Assembly (NCBI RefSeq): GCF_023522835.1
Contig: NZ_JALCZU010000001.1
Coordinates: forward strand, 124,001 to 188,000
Direction: 5' to 3'
DNA length: 64,000 bases
DNA from: Oceanobacillus saliphilus
GTDB lineage: Bacteria; Bacillota; Bacilli; Bacillales; Amphibacillaceae
The notes under the pieces are model-generated. The model made no database searches, was not told the origin of the DNA, and saw only the letters and a list, made by a program, of their open reading frames with translations. The position numbers were made by a program, and so were the translations under genes. Each line of letters begins with the position of its first letter. Position 1 is the first letter of the stretch. Shown here piece after piece: positions 28,749-37,831 of this stretch.

Positions 28749-30246
28749 ATGAATCACTTCCTTCATATGTTCCAAATGCAGCCTTCATTACATTGACAGC
28801 ATTAATCGCTTCAAAGCCAAGATATGCATTACATTTCCCACGATATATACCGTAAATACGATCGCTAATTCTTTCTATCTCTTCCAAGTCAGATGAAATT
28901 AATAAAATGGAAAAACCAACTTCTTTTAAATTGTTGATAATCGAATAAATATCACTTCTTGCTGCAGCATCAATTCCCCTGGTAGGCTCATCCATAATGA
29001 TCAAATGTGGATTAGTTGATAGAACTCTGGAAATGACTACTTTCTGTTGATTACCACCTGATAAAGATTTAATTTCCTGATGATGATCCGTAATCTTAAT
29101 ACGTAATCTATCAATATATTCATCTGTGACTTCTTTTTCATATTTATTATCAATGAAGAATCCTTTTCGTCTCACTACTTGAGCTGTCATATTGTTTCTC
29201 ACAGAACTTATTGGAAAAATTCCGTGTAAAAACCGATCTTCCGGAATATAGGAGAGGCCATTGGAAACGGTTTCATTAATGCCAAGCTGCGTAATATCTT
29301 TATCACCTAAAAGAATTCGCCCTTTTCGACATTTCGTTATCCCATATATCGCTTCAGCAATCTCAGTTCTTCCAGCACCTACAAGCCCAGCAAGCCCCAC
29401 TACTTCCCCTTGATAAACCTTAAAACTAATATCTTTAAATCCATCTCCACTTATATTCTCAACAGTTAATACAGGTGGTCTGTCCATTTGTCCCGTGTAT
29501 TTCTTCTCAAATGAATCGCTATGTTTTGATTCACTTCCTATCGGCAATAGTCCACCAATTAACATGTCTTTCGTGAAATCTTTAATATTTCCTTTAAGCG
29601 TAACCTTGCCATCACGCAATATAACTGCATGGGTAGAGATTTCAAAAACTTCATCCAAACGATGGGTTATATAGAAAATACCTACACCGGAATCCTTTAA
29701 CTTTCGAATAACTTCAAATAATGATTTCGTTTCAGAAAAAGTTAACGCAGAGGTTGGCTCATCTAAGATCAACACTTTCGCTTTTCTGAGTAGTCCTTTA
29801 ATAATTTCCAATTGTTGTTGCTCCGCAATTGTTAAGCTAGAAGCCAAACGAGTTAAATCGATGCCCCACCCTAGCTCCGCATATAATTTTTTCGTTTCTT
29901 CTCTTATTTCATATTTTGATTTATTAAAGCCAAATGTAATATTTTGTTCAACAGTCATATTTGGAAATAACAAAGGTTCTTGTGGCACAAGATAGATTCC
30001 CTTTTCATGAGCAATAGCTGGGTTATAATTTTCAATTCTTTCCCCACCAATTTCCATCTTGCCGCTATCTGCCCGATATACCCCGGTCAGGATTTTCATT
30101 AATGTGCTTTTACCAGCCCCATTCCCGCCAATAATTGATATGACTTCATGTTCATCAAGTTTTAATGAAACCCCTTTTAATACGTTGTTTTTATGAAAGC
30201 TTTTATAGATTTCTTCTAAGTTAATTAAGTTATTTGTCTCATTCAA
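28735..30246 (-). CDS. lsrA: AI-2 ABC transporter ATPase LsrA
   Basis: 503 residues, two fused ABC ATPase domains as in RbsA/LsrA. Domain 1 has Walker A GGNGAGKST (about 40-48), signature LTIAEQQQLEI and Walker B VLILDEPTSAL. Domain 2 has the degenerate Walker A GLVGAGRTE, then LSGGNQQKVVISR and LIIMDEPTRGID. It powers AI-2 import. The start is a TTG at 30246 after GGGGAG; no in-frame ATG is close. First gene of the operon, divergent from lsrR. Confidence 0.92.
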   Translation of the reverse strand: MNETNNLINLEEIYKSFHKNNVLKGVSLKLDEHEVISIIGGNGAGKSTLMKILTGVYRADSGKMEIGGERIENYNPAIAHEKGIYLVPQEPLLFPNMTVEQNITFGFNKSKYEIREETKKLYAELGWGIDLTRLASSLTIAEQQQLEIIKGLLRKAKVLILDEPTSALTFSETKSLFEVIRKLKDSGVGIFYITHRLDEVFEISTHAVILRDGKVTLKGNIKDFTKDMLIGGLLPIGSESKHSDSFEKKYTGQMDRPPVLTVENISGDGFKDISFKVYQGEVVGLAGLVGAGRTEIAEAIYGITKCRKGRILLGDKDITQLGINETVSNGLSYIPEDRFLHGIFPISSVRNNMTAQVVRRKGFFIDNKYEKEVTDEYIDRLRIKITDHHQEIKSLSGGNQQKVVISRVLSTNPHLIIMDEPTRGIDAAARSDIYSIINNLKEVGFSILLISSDLEEIERISDRIYGIYRGKCNAYLGFEAINAVNVMKAAFGTYEGSDSYVEI

Positions 30247-30576
30247 GTTTCTCCCCCCTTGTAGTTCTTTAGTATTAATAAAATTTACGTTACGTAAGCG
30301 TATTCTCTTTTTTGTAATTATATGTTTGCTTCATACATATTATTAATCATGCATAAAATTATTATTGTTTTCTTTCATGCAAGGGATTTGCTAAAAATCC
30401 CTAAACCCCCATTAACACCATCATTTAATTGAAGTACCTGGTGGATAAACGAAATGAATCATTTATTTTTTGATACTAAATTCTTCTATATTTACAACAT
30501 TTGTTAAACCATCAATATTTTGTTGCACATACTTAAGACTAACGCCAGCGTTTCATGTTGAAAAAGAGAGCGAGTG
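30247..30576. promoter_or_regulatory. Divergent lsrA/lsrR control region
   Basis: This gap between the divergent genes holds a perfect symmetric element agggattt-gctaa-aaatccct (30382-30402) and a TTACGTAA palindrome (30290-30297). Either could be an LsrR operator. LsrR is known to repress both directions and to be released by phospho-AI-2 in enteric bacteria. Promoter boxes could not be assigned with confidence. Confidence 0.5.
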
Positions 30577-31503
30577 ATGAATATGTCGCACGAGAAGGAT
30601 ACTGCAGTAAAAGTAGCCTGGAAGTATTATAACGAGGGACTAACGCAAACAGAAATCGCAAAAGCTCTAAATCTTTCAAGAATGAAGGTTATTAAGTACC
30701 TGGAATTTGCTAAAAAGAATCATATTATTCAATTTAAAATCGATTTAGAACAGATTTCAGATATGGATTTACAAATAAAATTAATGGAAAAATTTAATTT
30801 AGACGATATCTATATCGTTCCTTCTGCAAATGATAATTCCATAGATAGTATCACCATTGCAGCCGCACAATATATAGAAGATAGAATCACCAGTGATACG
30901 ATGATTAACATTGGTTATGGGGAGACTGTTTCAAGGACGCTTGGCCGTTTGAATATCTCCACAAAATATAAAGTCACTTTTGTATCTTTATCAGGCGGGG
31001 TTAAATTTTATATGCCAACCGCCATCGATCAGGCATCCGACTATTATACAAATCCGAATTACAAACATTACATTTTACCATCTCCGTTAATGGTTTCATC
31101 TGATTCCCTTGCTGAAAGTTTAGTTAATGAACAATCGATTACAGATATTTTAGAAATGATTCCTTATTCGAATCTCACGGTAATAGGAGTTGGAGCATTG
31201 AATGAAAAAGCAACTTTGGTAAAGGAAGGACTTATAAGTATAAGAGAAATGGAGATTTTGAAATCCCATGGTGCAGTGGGGGATTTATTAAGCCAGTTTT
31301 ATGATATTCAGGGGGAAGTTTTAGATTTAAGTTTACACAATAGGCTTGTCAGCACAGAGGTTCAATTATTAAAGTCCTTGAATAATGTGGTTGCTGTTGC
31401 ATGTGGGATTGAAAAAAAAGAAGCAATTATTGGGGCATTAAAAGGGGGGTATATAGATATTTTAATAACTGATGAAAATGTTGCTCGCAGTTTAATAGAA
31501 TAA
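30577..31503 (+). CDS. lsrR: SorC/DeoR-family regulator LsrR
   Basis: 308 residues. N-terminal helix-turn-helix (YYNEGLTQTEIAKALNLSRMKVIKYL), then the SorC sugar-binding domain with NIGYGETVSRTLGRL and the C-terminal ACGIEKKEAIIGALKGGYIDILITDE. The family senses phosphorylated sugars; LsrR binds phospho-AI-2. It is divergent from lsrACDBF and followed by lsrK. ATG at 30577 is preferred; a GTG at 30574 and an ATG at 30583 are alternatives, as the ribosome site (agagag/gcgag) is weak. Confidence 0.88.
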   Translation: MNMSHEKDTAVKVAWKYYNEGLTQTEIAKALNLSRMKVIKYLEFAKKNHIIQFKIDLEQISDMDLQIKLMEKFNLDDIYIVPSANDNSIDSITIAAAQYIEDRITSDTMINIGYGETVSRTLGRLNISTKYKVTFVSLSGGVKFYMPTAIDQASDYYTNPNYKHYILPSPLMVSSDSLAESLVNEQSITDILEMIPYSNLTVIGVGALNEKATLVKEGLISIREMEILKSHGAVGDLLSQFYDIQGEVLDLSLHNRLVSTEVQLLKSLNNVVAVACGIEKKEAIIGALKGGYIDILITDENVARSLIE

Positions 31504-31602
31504 ATTGATTTCACCTGAGGTTCCTACATCAATAAAATTCGTTAGAGCTTTGGAATTGGTATTCACTAATCATTGATTAAACAATGAAAGGATGGATTAT
31601 TT

Positions 31603-33165
31603 TTGCAAAAGTATTTAATGGCAATAGATGCTGGAACAGGTAGTGTACGAGTAATTTTATTTGATGTTTATGGAAATGAAATATGCGTTTCCCAATCGGA
31701 GTGGACTCATAAAGAGGATTCAAGATATCCAGGCTCCATGGATTTTGATGTCCATACGAATTTCAATATTATTTCTGAACTAATTAAAGAGACTATCACA
31801 AAGAGTAATGTTGATTCTGACAACATTGTTGCAATCTCCACAACGAGTATGCGGGAAGCGATCGTACTATATGACGAAAACGGCAAAGAACTATGGGCAT
31901 GTGCGAATGTGGATTCCAGATCTGATAATGAGGTTATAAACCTCAATAAATCACATCCACAATTAGAAAAAGAAATATATGAAGTATCAGGCCAAACCTT
32001 TTCCTTAGGCGCCATTCCTAGAATTCTCTGGGTGAAAAATAACTTACCTACTATTTATCAAAATATGAAATATGTAACCATGCTTAATGATTGGATTACT
32101 TACCGATTAACAAATATTATTTCCGTCGAACCGTCAAATGGGTGCACTACCGGTCTTTTCAATATTAAAAATCGAAATTGGGATTCCAATCTCGCTAATA
32201 AAGTAGCTATAAAAGATGACATCTATCCCATCGTACATGAGAGTGGAACGGTCATTGGAAATGTTACAAAAGAAATAGCGGAATTAACAGGGTTAAGCAC
32301 GAACACAAAAGTTGTTGCTGGTGGGGGTGATGCCCAACTTGGGTGTATCGGACTGGGGGTGATTAATGAAGGAGATGCAGCTGTTTTGGGAGGAAGCTTT
32401 TGGCAATATGAATACACAACAACTAATATTAAGCCGGATGAGAGCTCGAGAGTACGGGTCAATTGCCACGCAATACCAAATACGTGGCAATATGAAGCGA
32501 TCGCCTTCTATCCAGGTTTAGTGATGAGATGGTTTAGGGATAGTTTCTGTGAACTAGAAAAGTATATTCAAAATCAAACAAATGAGAACATTTACAGTCA
32601 AATGGAAAAAAGAGCTGCAAAAGTTCCGGTTGGCAGCCATGGTATCATTACTACTTTTTCTGATAAGATGAATTACATTTCTTGGAAACATGCTGCACCA
32701 AGCTTCATAAATTTTAAATTAGATTCCACAAAATATAATAAGGCAACTTTTTATAGAGCCATCATGGAAAATGCTGCTTTTGTTACGAAAGGAAATATTG
32801 ATTTAGTAAGTGATATTACCAATACGTATCCAGATACAATTATTTTTGCAGGCGGCGCTTCGAACAGTGATTTATGGTGCCAAATCGTTTCTGATGTATT
32901 AAATAAACCTGTAAAAGTTCCAGTTGTTAAAGAATCAACTGCTTTAGGCGCAGCAATTTGTGCAGGTATTGGGGCCAACATTTACGAAAGCTTTCAGGAC
33001 GCCATTACTAAAGTTGTTAAAATCGAAAAGGAATATCAACCAATAAAAGAAAATCACTTAATTTATAGCAGGTTATATAAAAACTGGGAAAGTGTGTATC
33101 TACATCAGCTCGATTTGGCTGATAAGGGGTTTACAGAACACATGTGGAGTTCACCCGGAGTATAA
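31603..33165 (+). CDS. lsrK: Autoinducer-2 kinase LsrK
   Basis: 520 residues, FGGY kinase. N-terminal MAIDAGTGSVRVILFDVYGN is the phosphate-1 motif, and ISTTSMREAIVLYDENGKELWACANVD is LsrK-like. The second domain has AGGASNSDLWCQIVSDVLNKPV. It phosphorylates imported AI-2 (DPD), trapping it and creating the LsrR inducer. The start is TTG at 31603 with GGATGG 7 bases upstream; the first in-frame ATG, 15 bases later, has no site. It is followed after 23 bases by the cupin gene. Confidence 0.9.
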   Translation: MQKYLMAIDAGTGSVRVILFDVYGNEICVSQSEWTHKEDSRYPGSMDFDVHTNFNIISELIKETITKSNVDSDNIVAISTTSMREAIVLYDENGKELWACANVDSRSDNEVINLNKSHPQLEKEIYEVSGQTFSLGAIPRILWVKNNLPTIYQNMKYVTMLNDWITYRLTNIISVEPSNGCTTGLFNIKNRNWDSNLANKVAIKDDIYPIVHESGTVIGNVTKEIAELTGLSTNTKVVAGGGDAQLGCIGLGVINEGDAAVLGGSFWQYEYTTTNIKPDESSRVRVNCHAIPNTWQYEAIAFYPGLVMRWFRDSFCELEKYIQNQTNENIYSQMEKRAAKVPVGSHGIITTFSDKMNYISWKHAAPSFINFKLDSTKYNKATFYRAIMENAAFVTKGNIDLVSDITNTYPDTIIFAGGASNSDLWCQIVSDVLNKPVKVPVVKESTALGAAICAGIGANIYESFQDAITKVVKIEKEYQPIKENHLIYSRLYKNWESVYLHQLDLADKGFTEHMWSSPGV

Positions 33166-33188
33166 ACAAAACAGGAGGAGTGTTGATA

Positions 33189-33545
33189 ATGACAATTATT
33201 AATGAAAGTGATAAAGATTATAGATTTGGAGACAGCGGACCCAAGTATTTACAAAGAGGACCTAGAATGAATTTTGGTATTGTCGTGCTAAAACCAGGCC
33301 AAGACTTTAATGCACATTTTCATAATATTATGGAAGAAAATTTCTATATATTAGAAGGTGAACTTGAAATTCATATCGATGAAGAGATTTTTCATTGCAA
33401 AAAAGGCGACTTTATTCATGTGGAACCAAAAAAAGTTCACTACTTAATTAATAAGGGGAATACTGACTTTAAGGCTGCTTTTATGCTTTCTCCTTATCAA
33501 GATAAGGACAAAGTTGAAGTGGACTATAAGCCATATGGTAATTAG
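33189..33545 (+). CDS. Small cupin-domain protein in the lsr locus
   Basis: 118 residues, single cupin_2 barrel. Metal ligands are visible as HFHN...E (His-x-His-x(4)-Glu in FNAHFHNIMEENFYILEGE) and His in VEPKKVHYL. Start at 33189 has AGGAGG 10 bases upstream; an upstream ATG inside lsrK has none. It takes the place in the locus where enteric bacteria have lsrG, the isomerase of phospho-AI-2, which has a different (ABM) fold. A role as a non-homologous P-DPD isomerase is an attractive but unproven inference. Confidence 0.8.
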   Translation: MTIINESDKDYRFGDSGPKYLQRGPRMNFGIVVLKPGQDFNAHFHNIMEENFYILEGELEIHIDEEIFHCKKGDFIHVEPKKVHYLINKGNTDFKAAFMLSPYQDKDKVEVDYKPYGN

Positions 33546-33560
33546 ATAGAAGTGTAAACT

Positions 33561-33608
33561 AAACTGCGTATTACGACTCTTGGTTAGGAGCACAGTTTTT
33601 TGATTTTT
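33561..33608 (+). terminator. Possible terminator after the cupin gene
   Basis: Short aaactg / cagttt arms with an inner gctcc..gactc-type pairing are followed by TTTTTTGATTTTT. Weak stem but good T-run, 16 bases after the stop. Confidence 0.4.
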
Positions 33609-33675
33609 GGTAAACTCTACTAAAGGACTCCTCAACAGTGAGTATAATAAAATTATAGAATTAAATTACATCTTC

Positions 33676-33744
33676 GGACAGAGGGACAGGTTAACTTTCC
33701 AAATATCCCTATTAGTAGTGAACGAGGTATCTGTCCCTTTGTCC
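33676..33744. repeat. REP-like inverted repeat
   Basis: ggacagagggacag (33676-33689) and ctgtccctttgtcc (33731-33744) pair at 13 of 14 positions around a 41-base loop. The word family matches 3366-3390. Flanking DNA 33609-33956 holds no gene. Confidence 0.6.
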
Positions 33745-33956
33745 TTTAATTATCTATAACCCAGCTTTCGCACCAGCTAAAACAGTTCAAACACTTAATC
33801 GGGCTAATCTTATGATACTAATGGCTCAAACGGCTAGTGAATCACGCCCGCAGAGGCTTCATTTCAAATCGACTATGATTTTTTTCTCTTTACTCTTAAC
33901 ACTATCTTAACACTAAATAGCGAGAGCCAATAAACCCAACAAACACATAAAACACC

Positions 33957-33997
33957 CCATATTTGGTTTATTCCGAGTGAAAGGCAACCAAATATGG
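33957..33997 (-). terminator. Probable terminator of the D-aminoacylase gene
   Basis: ccatatttggtt and aaccaaatatgg form a perfect 12-bp stem. On the minus strand it is followed by ggtgttttatgtgttt. It lies about 125 bases after the stop codon at 34121. Confidence 0.55.
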
Positions 33998-34120
33998 AGT
34001 GCTATTAATCAGACTAATCATTATACAAACTGGAAAACTATAATTCTCAAAACAACGCGGACCAAGAAACTTGTCCTTGTTGCCTCTCTAAGTCGAGGTA
34101 TCTGTCACTCTAACTTAAAA

Positions 34121-36103
34121 CTAGTTATTTTCAGAAATCTGCATTTTTATTTTATTTGGTACTAAGAAACCCTTAAATTCATACTCATCCTCTATTTCGA
34201 TGGTCACAGTTGCTCGATCGCCAGATACTAGCGGATCGCTTTCCTCCAGGATGATGGAGAAAGCTTTAGTTTCTTCGGAATTATTTATAGCACCAATACC
34301 CGTGAAACTAGCCCAGTTATCATCCAAAGTCTGTACCTCTCCTAGCTGGAGGCTTTCGATTTTTATTCCATTAGCTTTATCCTCAAAGAAAAGAGTTCCA
34401 GTTGCTTCTCCGTAGGCCTCCTGACTGATAGACATTTCAATGACAGGCTTTTGGCCTTTTCTTGGAGGATTCACTTCCAAGAGTTTTCCATCGACATCTA
34501 TATCAGCATTTTTACTAAAAGCTGCTGGACGACTTGGCATATTGCCCGAACGTTTAAGAGCTTTTCCTGCTTGAGCTCCCGTTAATTCCCCTTCTTCAAG
34601 CGCTAACTCCCCGTTCACATAAACCTGATAAATTCCTTCAGAATACTGTTTCGGCTCATCAAAGGTTGCATGATCGATTATTGTATCTGGATTAAAAATG
34701 GTGATATCTGCTACCATACCTTCTTTAATCAGCCCCCTATCAGTCATTCCAATCATCGTAGCGGGTAAACCAGTCATTTTGAATATAGCTTCTTCTAACT
34801 CTATTAATCCCTCTTCTCTAACATATTTTCCGAGAACTCTCGGGTGCGTTCCGTATCTTCTCGGATGAATGCTCGCAGAATCTGTCACGCCTCCATCAGA
34901 TCCTATAGCTGTAGTTGGATTTTGAAGTATTCTTTTGAAATCCTCTTCATCCCCAAAGTAATAGATGGTGCGTACATTACCATCTTCCTCTATAATTCTC
35001 ATTACAGCTTCACCTGGACTGACGTTCTGACTGTCGGCAATCTCTTGTAATGTCAGCCTCCTTTCTGGGAAGTAGACATCGTCAGCACTTTCTCCTCTAC
35101 TTAAGATTAATTCTTCAATTTCCTCACTAATTAGAGGCCGTAATTCAGGGTCGTTGAAGCGATCTAGCATTGCCTGTCGCCCACCATCTTCTACCCAATT
35201 GGGTACAATCGCTGTAATTCCAGTTTGGCTTGCTAAATAAGGATAGACATCTGCAGCAGCGTAAGTACCCCTGGCGTTAGCATCTTCAATCAATCCTATA
35301 GTTTCTGCGGATTTCCCCCAGTTATCTGGCCCCATTACTTTCATATGGGTAATTACAGGAACGAGTCCAGCTTGTTCACCAATTTCTATAATTTCAGCAG
35401 TGGCTTCGACTACCTGGTTATTTTCGTTTCGAATATGACTTGGAAAGTTAGTTCTCCATTCTTCCGCTGCTTTCACCACTTCTATGATGTGTTCTGTTTC
35501 TGCATATGCTCCCGGCGTATAAGTCAACCCAGAAGAAATACCCCAAGCTCCGTCTTCCATACCTTTTTGTACTAGATTTTGCATCTCTTCTATTTCCGCT
35601 TCCGTCGGTTCTCGATCATCCTCACCTACTACTTCTTCCCAGACTGCATTAAATCCAAGATACGCTCCAATATTAATAGCCAACCCATCTTCTTCAAGCT
35701 TCAATCTATCTGTTATGTCTGCGCTACCAAAACCATCAGGATTTAACATTTCAGTAGTTACTCCCTGCGTTAGAGAGCTTTTTGCGACTGGAAGTAAATT
35801 TACGTTTGCGTGACTATGCACTTCGATAAAACCCGGTGCAATAATCTGTCCATCAACATCCACTTCTTCTGTTCCACTTTCTTCCGTTAGGTTTCCTATC
35901 TTATGGATATAACCATTTTTCACCCCAACATCGGCTTGATAAGAAGATCCTCCTGTTCCATCCATAATTGTTCCATTCCGTAAAATTAAATCATAGACAT
36001 TTTCATCAGCCTTAGCTGTTGAGTTGGTGATTGCCGGTGTTAAGATACTAGCAAATAATAATAAAATTGTGATCCACAAAAAAAGAGTCTTTTTCTTTTT
36101 CAT
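34121..36103 (-). CDS. Secreted N-acyl-D-amino-acid deacylase-like amidohydrolase
   Basis: 660 residues. A signal peptide (KKKKTLFLWITILLLFASIL...STAKA) is followed by an amidohydrolase of the D-aminoacylase family: entry strand YDLILRNGTIMDGTGG, metal site GFIEVHSHAN, GISSGLTYTPGAYAE, the second metal His in VITHMKVMG, and the catalytic Asp in AIGSDGGV. About 130 extra C-terminal residues follow the usual family end (VYVNGELALEEG) and look like a beta domain. Probably releases D-amino acids or similar from N-acylated compounds outside the cell; the substrate is not certain. The start at 36103 is chosen since GGAGG lies 6 bases before it; the ATG two codons earlier abuts the site. Confidence 0.87.
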   Translation of the reverse strand: MKKKKTLFLWITILLLFASILTPAITNSTAKADENVYDLILRNGTIMDGTGGSSYQADVGVKNGYIHKIGNLTEESGTEEVDVDGQIIAPGFIEVHSHANVNLLPVAKSSLTQGVTTEMLNPDGFGSADITDRLKLEEDGLAINIGAYLGFNAVWEEVVGEDDREPTEAEIEEMQNLVQKGMEDGAWGISSGLTYTPGAYAETEHIIEVVKAAEEWRTNFPSHIRNENNQVVEATAEIIEIGEQAGLVPVITHMKVMGPDNWGKSAETIGLIEDANARGTYAAADVYPYLASQTGITAIVPNWVEDGGRQAMLDRFNDPELRPLISEEIEELILSRGESADDVYFPERRLTLQEIADSQNVSPGEAVMRIIEEDGNVRTIYYFGDEEDFKRILQNPTTAIGSDGGVTDSASIHPRRYGTHPRVLGKYVREEGLIELEEAIFKMTGLPATMIGMTDRGLIKEGMVADITIFNPDTIIDHATFDEPKQYSEGIYQVYVNGELALEEGELTGAQAGKALKRSGNMPSRPAAFSKNADIDVDGKLLEVNPPRKGQKPVIEMSISQEAYGEATGTLFFEDKANGIKIESLQLGEVQTLDDNWASFTGIGAINNSEETKAFSIILEESDPLVSGDRATVTIEIEDEYEFKGFLVPNKIKMQISENN

Positions 36104-36505
36104 AGCCATCCTCCATTATAATTATTATTATATTCTGCCATTTCTTTCTACCTTTTCACCTCCTAATATTCCTATATTTCTAACTTCTGTTTTTTCTACG
36201 ATATTCCTTCATTTATAACGAAAAAGAAGAAAAAAGGGGAGAAAATGACTATTTTCACTGAAATGATATGATTATATTCGGTAAATTGTAACTACTAGAA
36301 TAAATGAACAGTTATTACTCGATAGAACTGAACACTTTCTGCACAAATCACTTCCAATCAGTTGGAATCGCATTAAAGCTTATTCTGAAGAAGAAACGAA
36401 AAGATAGTTTATCTAAAACAAATCGGGTATACCGACAAAGAAATAGCTCCAAGGTTGGTAGAAATTATTAGTCAGTTGTCTATGAGTTAAGCGAGTTAAG
36501 AAAAT
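36104..36505. other. Intergenic region with possible decayed coding traces
   Basis: At 36321-36490 (plus strand) two adjacent frames read protein-like (LHKSLPISWNRIKAYSEEE, then after a shift IVYLKQIGYTDKEIAPRL), ending at a TAA. This suggests the last part of a lost gene, but I cannot name the family. The rest is AT-rich without signals. Confidence 0.3.
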
Positions 36506-36561
36506 CGTAAGCATCAAATAGTCCACACCTATGTTTAAATGTGGACTATTTGACGCTTACG
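36506..36561 (-). terminator. Long terminator hairpin after the UPF0489 gene
   Basis: Arms 36506-36527 and 36540-36561 pair over 21 of 22 positions (cgtaagc.tcaaatagtccaca / inverse) with a 12-base loop. On the minus strand it is followed by attttctt. It lies about 80 bases after the UPF0489 stop codon. Confidence 0.6.
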
Positions 36562-36638
36562 TTATTGCAGTTACTTTTTCCAAAATATCATGAATCTTAT
36601 CATTACGCTCTTATGCTATTATAGACAATGGATTTCAT

Positions 36639-37382
36639 TTATATTTCAATAATATATTCCTTAATTACTTCGAGCGTGAAATCGGCAGATTGGGGAGTAT
36701 ATTCCGGTGATTGACAGAATAAAACATAATCATATTGGCCTTTAGCGTTATAGTGTTTAGTATCAGTAACTATTTTAAAGGGTATTTTATTGTCAAACTT
36801 AATTGTTTCCTTTGGAGTTCCATACCTAACCTGAGTCTTATCGTATGCCTTCATTTCTAAAAAGCTACTATTTACATCACAGTTGCTGAAAAATATTGTT
36901 GGTAAGTTCTCATTTTCATAATCAGGATGTAAAACCATTTCTACGTTACTAAAAAAACCACACGCAATTGCATACGCTAGGTAGTTTGCTGAATTCATCT
37001 GTTCTTTATTTAACTCATTCAATCTTCTATTTAGGGGTATATGTAGTAATTCACCCAGAAGATATAGCATTGCTGTGTTAGGATATCCTGTTTGCAAGTC
37101 AGTATGAGCATCTATATGTGTAACCTGAAAAGGAGCTTCAATTTGCCCGTCATCAATCAATTCTTCCCAGAAGTCAAATGCTTCGACATGGTCTTTCACT
37201 ACTCTACCCTTTATTTTCAATTCTTTTCTTAGATTACACTTATCCTTAAGAAAAGTCCTAAAGTCTGGCTCTTTCCAAGGAATATAAATATCTTCATCTA
37301 ATCTTCCATCAGAAGCTTGTCTCCCCCATGCAATTTTGTTTAGAAAAAAGTCCATATCAATATCTAAAAACTTACTAAACAT
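36639..37382 (-). CDS. UPF0489-family protein (arginase/deacetylase-like fold)
   Basis: 247 residues. The two family signatures are present: DIDMDFFLN at the N-terminus and THIDAHTDL near residue 100. These Asp/His patterns resemble the metal sites of the arginase/histone-deacetylase fold. SPEYTP near the C-terminus is also typical. The reaction is unknown. The start at 37382 has AAGGAG 6 bases upstream, and the frame upstream is intron/exon DNA. The gene begins right behind the terminator of a flagellin exon, so it looks like cargo inserted downstream of the flagellin locus. Confidence 0.8.
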   Translation of the reverse strand: MFSKFLDIDMDFFLNKIAWGRQASDGRLDEDIYIPWKEPDFRTFLKDKCNLRKELKIKGRVVKDHVEAFDFWEELIDDGQIEAPFQVTHIDAHTDLQTGYPNTAMLYLLGELLHIPLNRRLNELNKEQMNSANYLAYAIACGFFSNVEMVLHPDYENENLPTIFFSNCDVNSSFLEMKAYDKTQVRYGTPKETIKFDNKIPFKIVTDTKHYNAKGQYDYVLFCQSPEYTPQSADFTLEVIKEYIIEI

Positions 37383-37397
37383 ACCCTTCTCCTTTAT

Positions 37398-37431
37398 AAA
37401 AAGAGAGACCCCAGCAAAAGCCAGAGTCCCT
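37398..37431 (-). terminator. Terminator behind flagellin exon copy 1
   Basis: Arms 37404-37415 and 37420-37431 form a 12-bp RNA stem including G-U pairs with loop TTTT. On the minus strand CTTTTTAT follows. It separates the exon from the UPF0489 gene. Confidence 0.65.
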
Positions 37432-37444
37432 TTCAAATTTAATA

Positions 37445-37495
37445 TTATTGTAATAACTGTAAAACACCTTGTGGTTGTTGGTTGGCTTGCTTTGC
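37445..37495 (-). other. Orphan flagellin 3' exon, copy 1
   Basis: The 51 bases encode AKQANQQPQGVLQLLQ and a TAA, the universal C-terminal end of Bacillaceae flagellins, directly after the 3' end of a group I intron. No flagellin 5' exon precedes this copy. Confidence 0.8.
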
Positions 37496-37831
37496 CGCTA
37501 CGTCTTTCAATCGTAGAATAGACTATATCTTCACCCTTAAATTCCAAGGGTTGGGCACTTCGAATGGGGATCGTTCTCCTCCACCCTACGAATCTCATTG
37601 CCATAGATCTTGCTTTAGGCAGTACATTCTAGTCGTTGAACCTTCGCCAGGTTTTCACCACAGGCGCTTGGCTGCTGATTATCCATTGGTTCATTGTTTT
37701 GTTTTTCAAACCTTCACGTCTGCCGTTTCTAGCTACGTTGTGGGGAAGAAATCTCTAAGGGGTTTCCACAATTCACCCAGTTAATCTAACCCGTTATCAG
37801 ATTAGACGCACTTCCAGTCAGTTTAAGCGCA
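37496..37831 (-). ncRNA. Group I self-splicing intron, copy 1 (5' end displaced)
   Basis: On the minus strand the conserved core elements occur in order: P (AATTGTGGAAAC, complement 37762-37773), Q (AATCAGCAGCC, complement 37670-37680), R (GTTCAACGACTAGA, complement 37628-37641), S (AAGATATAGTCT, complement 37520-37531). R and S pair as GACTA/TAGTC (P7). A P2 hairpin lies at 37785-37806. The sequence ends gacgtagcG before the flagellin exon. Upstream, a P1-like pairing (TGCGCTT with AAGTGCG) exists, but the splice-site U-G pair is not evident and the 5' flank is not flagellin. The copy may therefore be inactive in cis. Confidence 0.85.
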
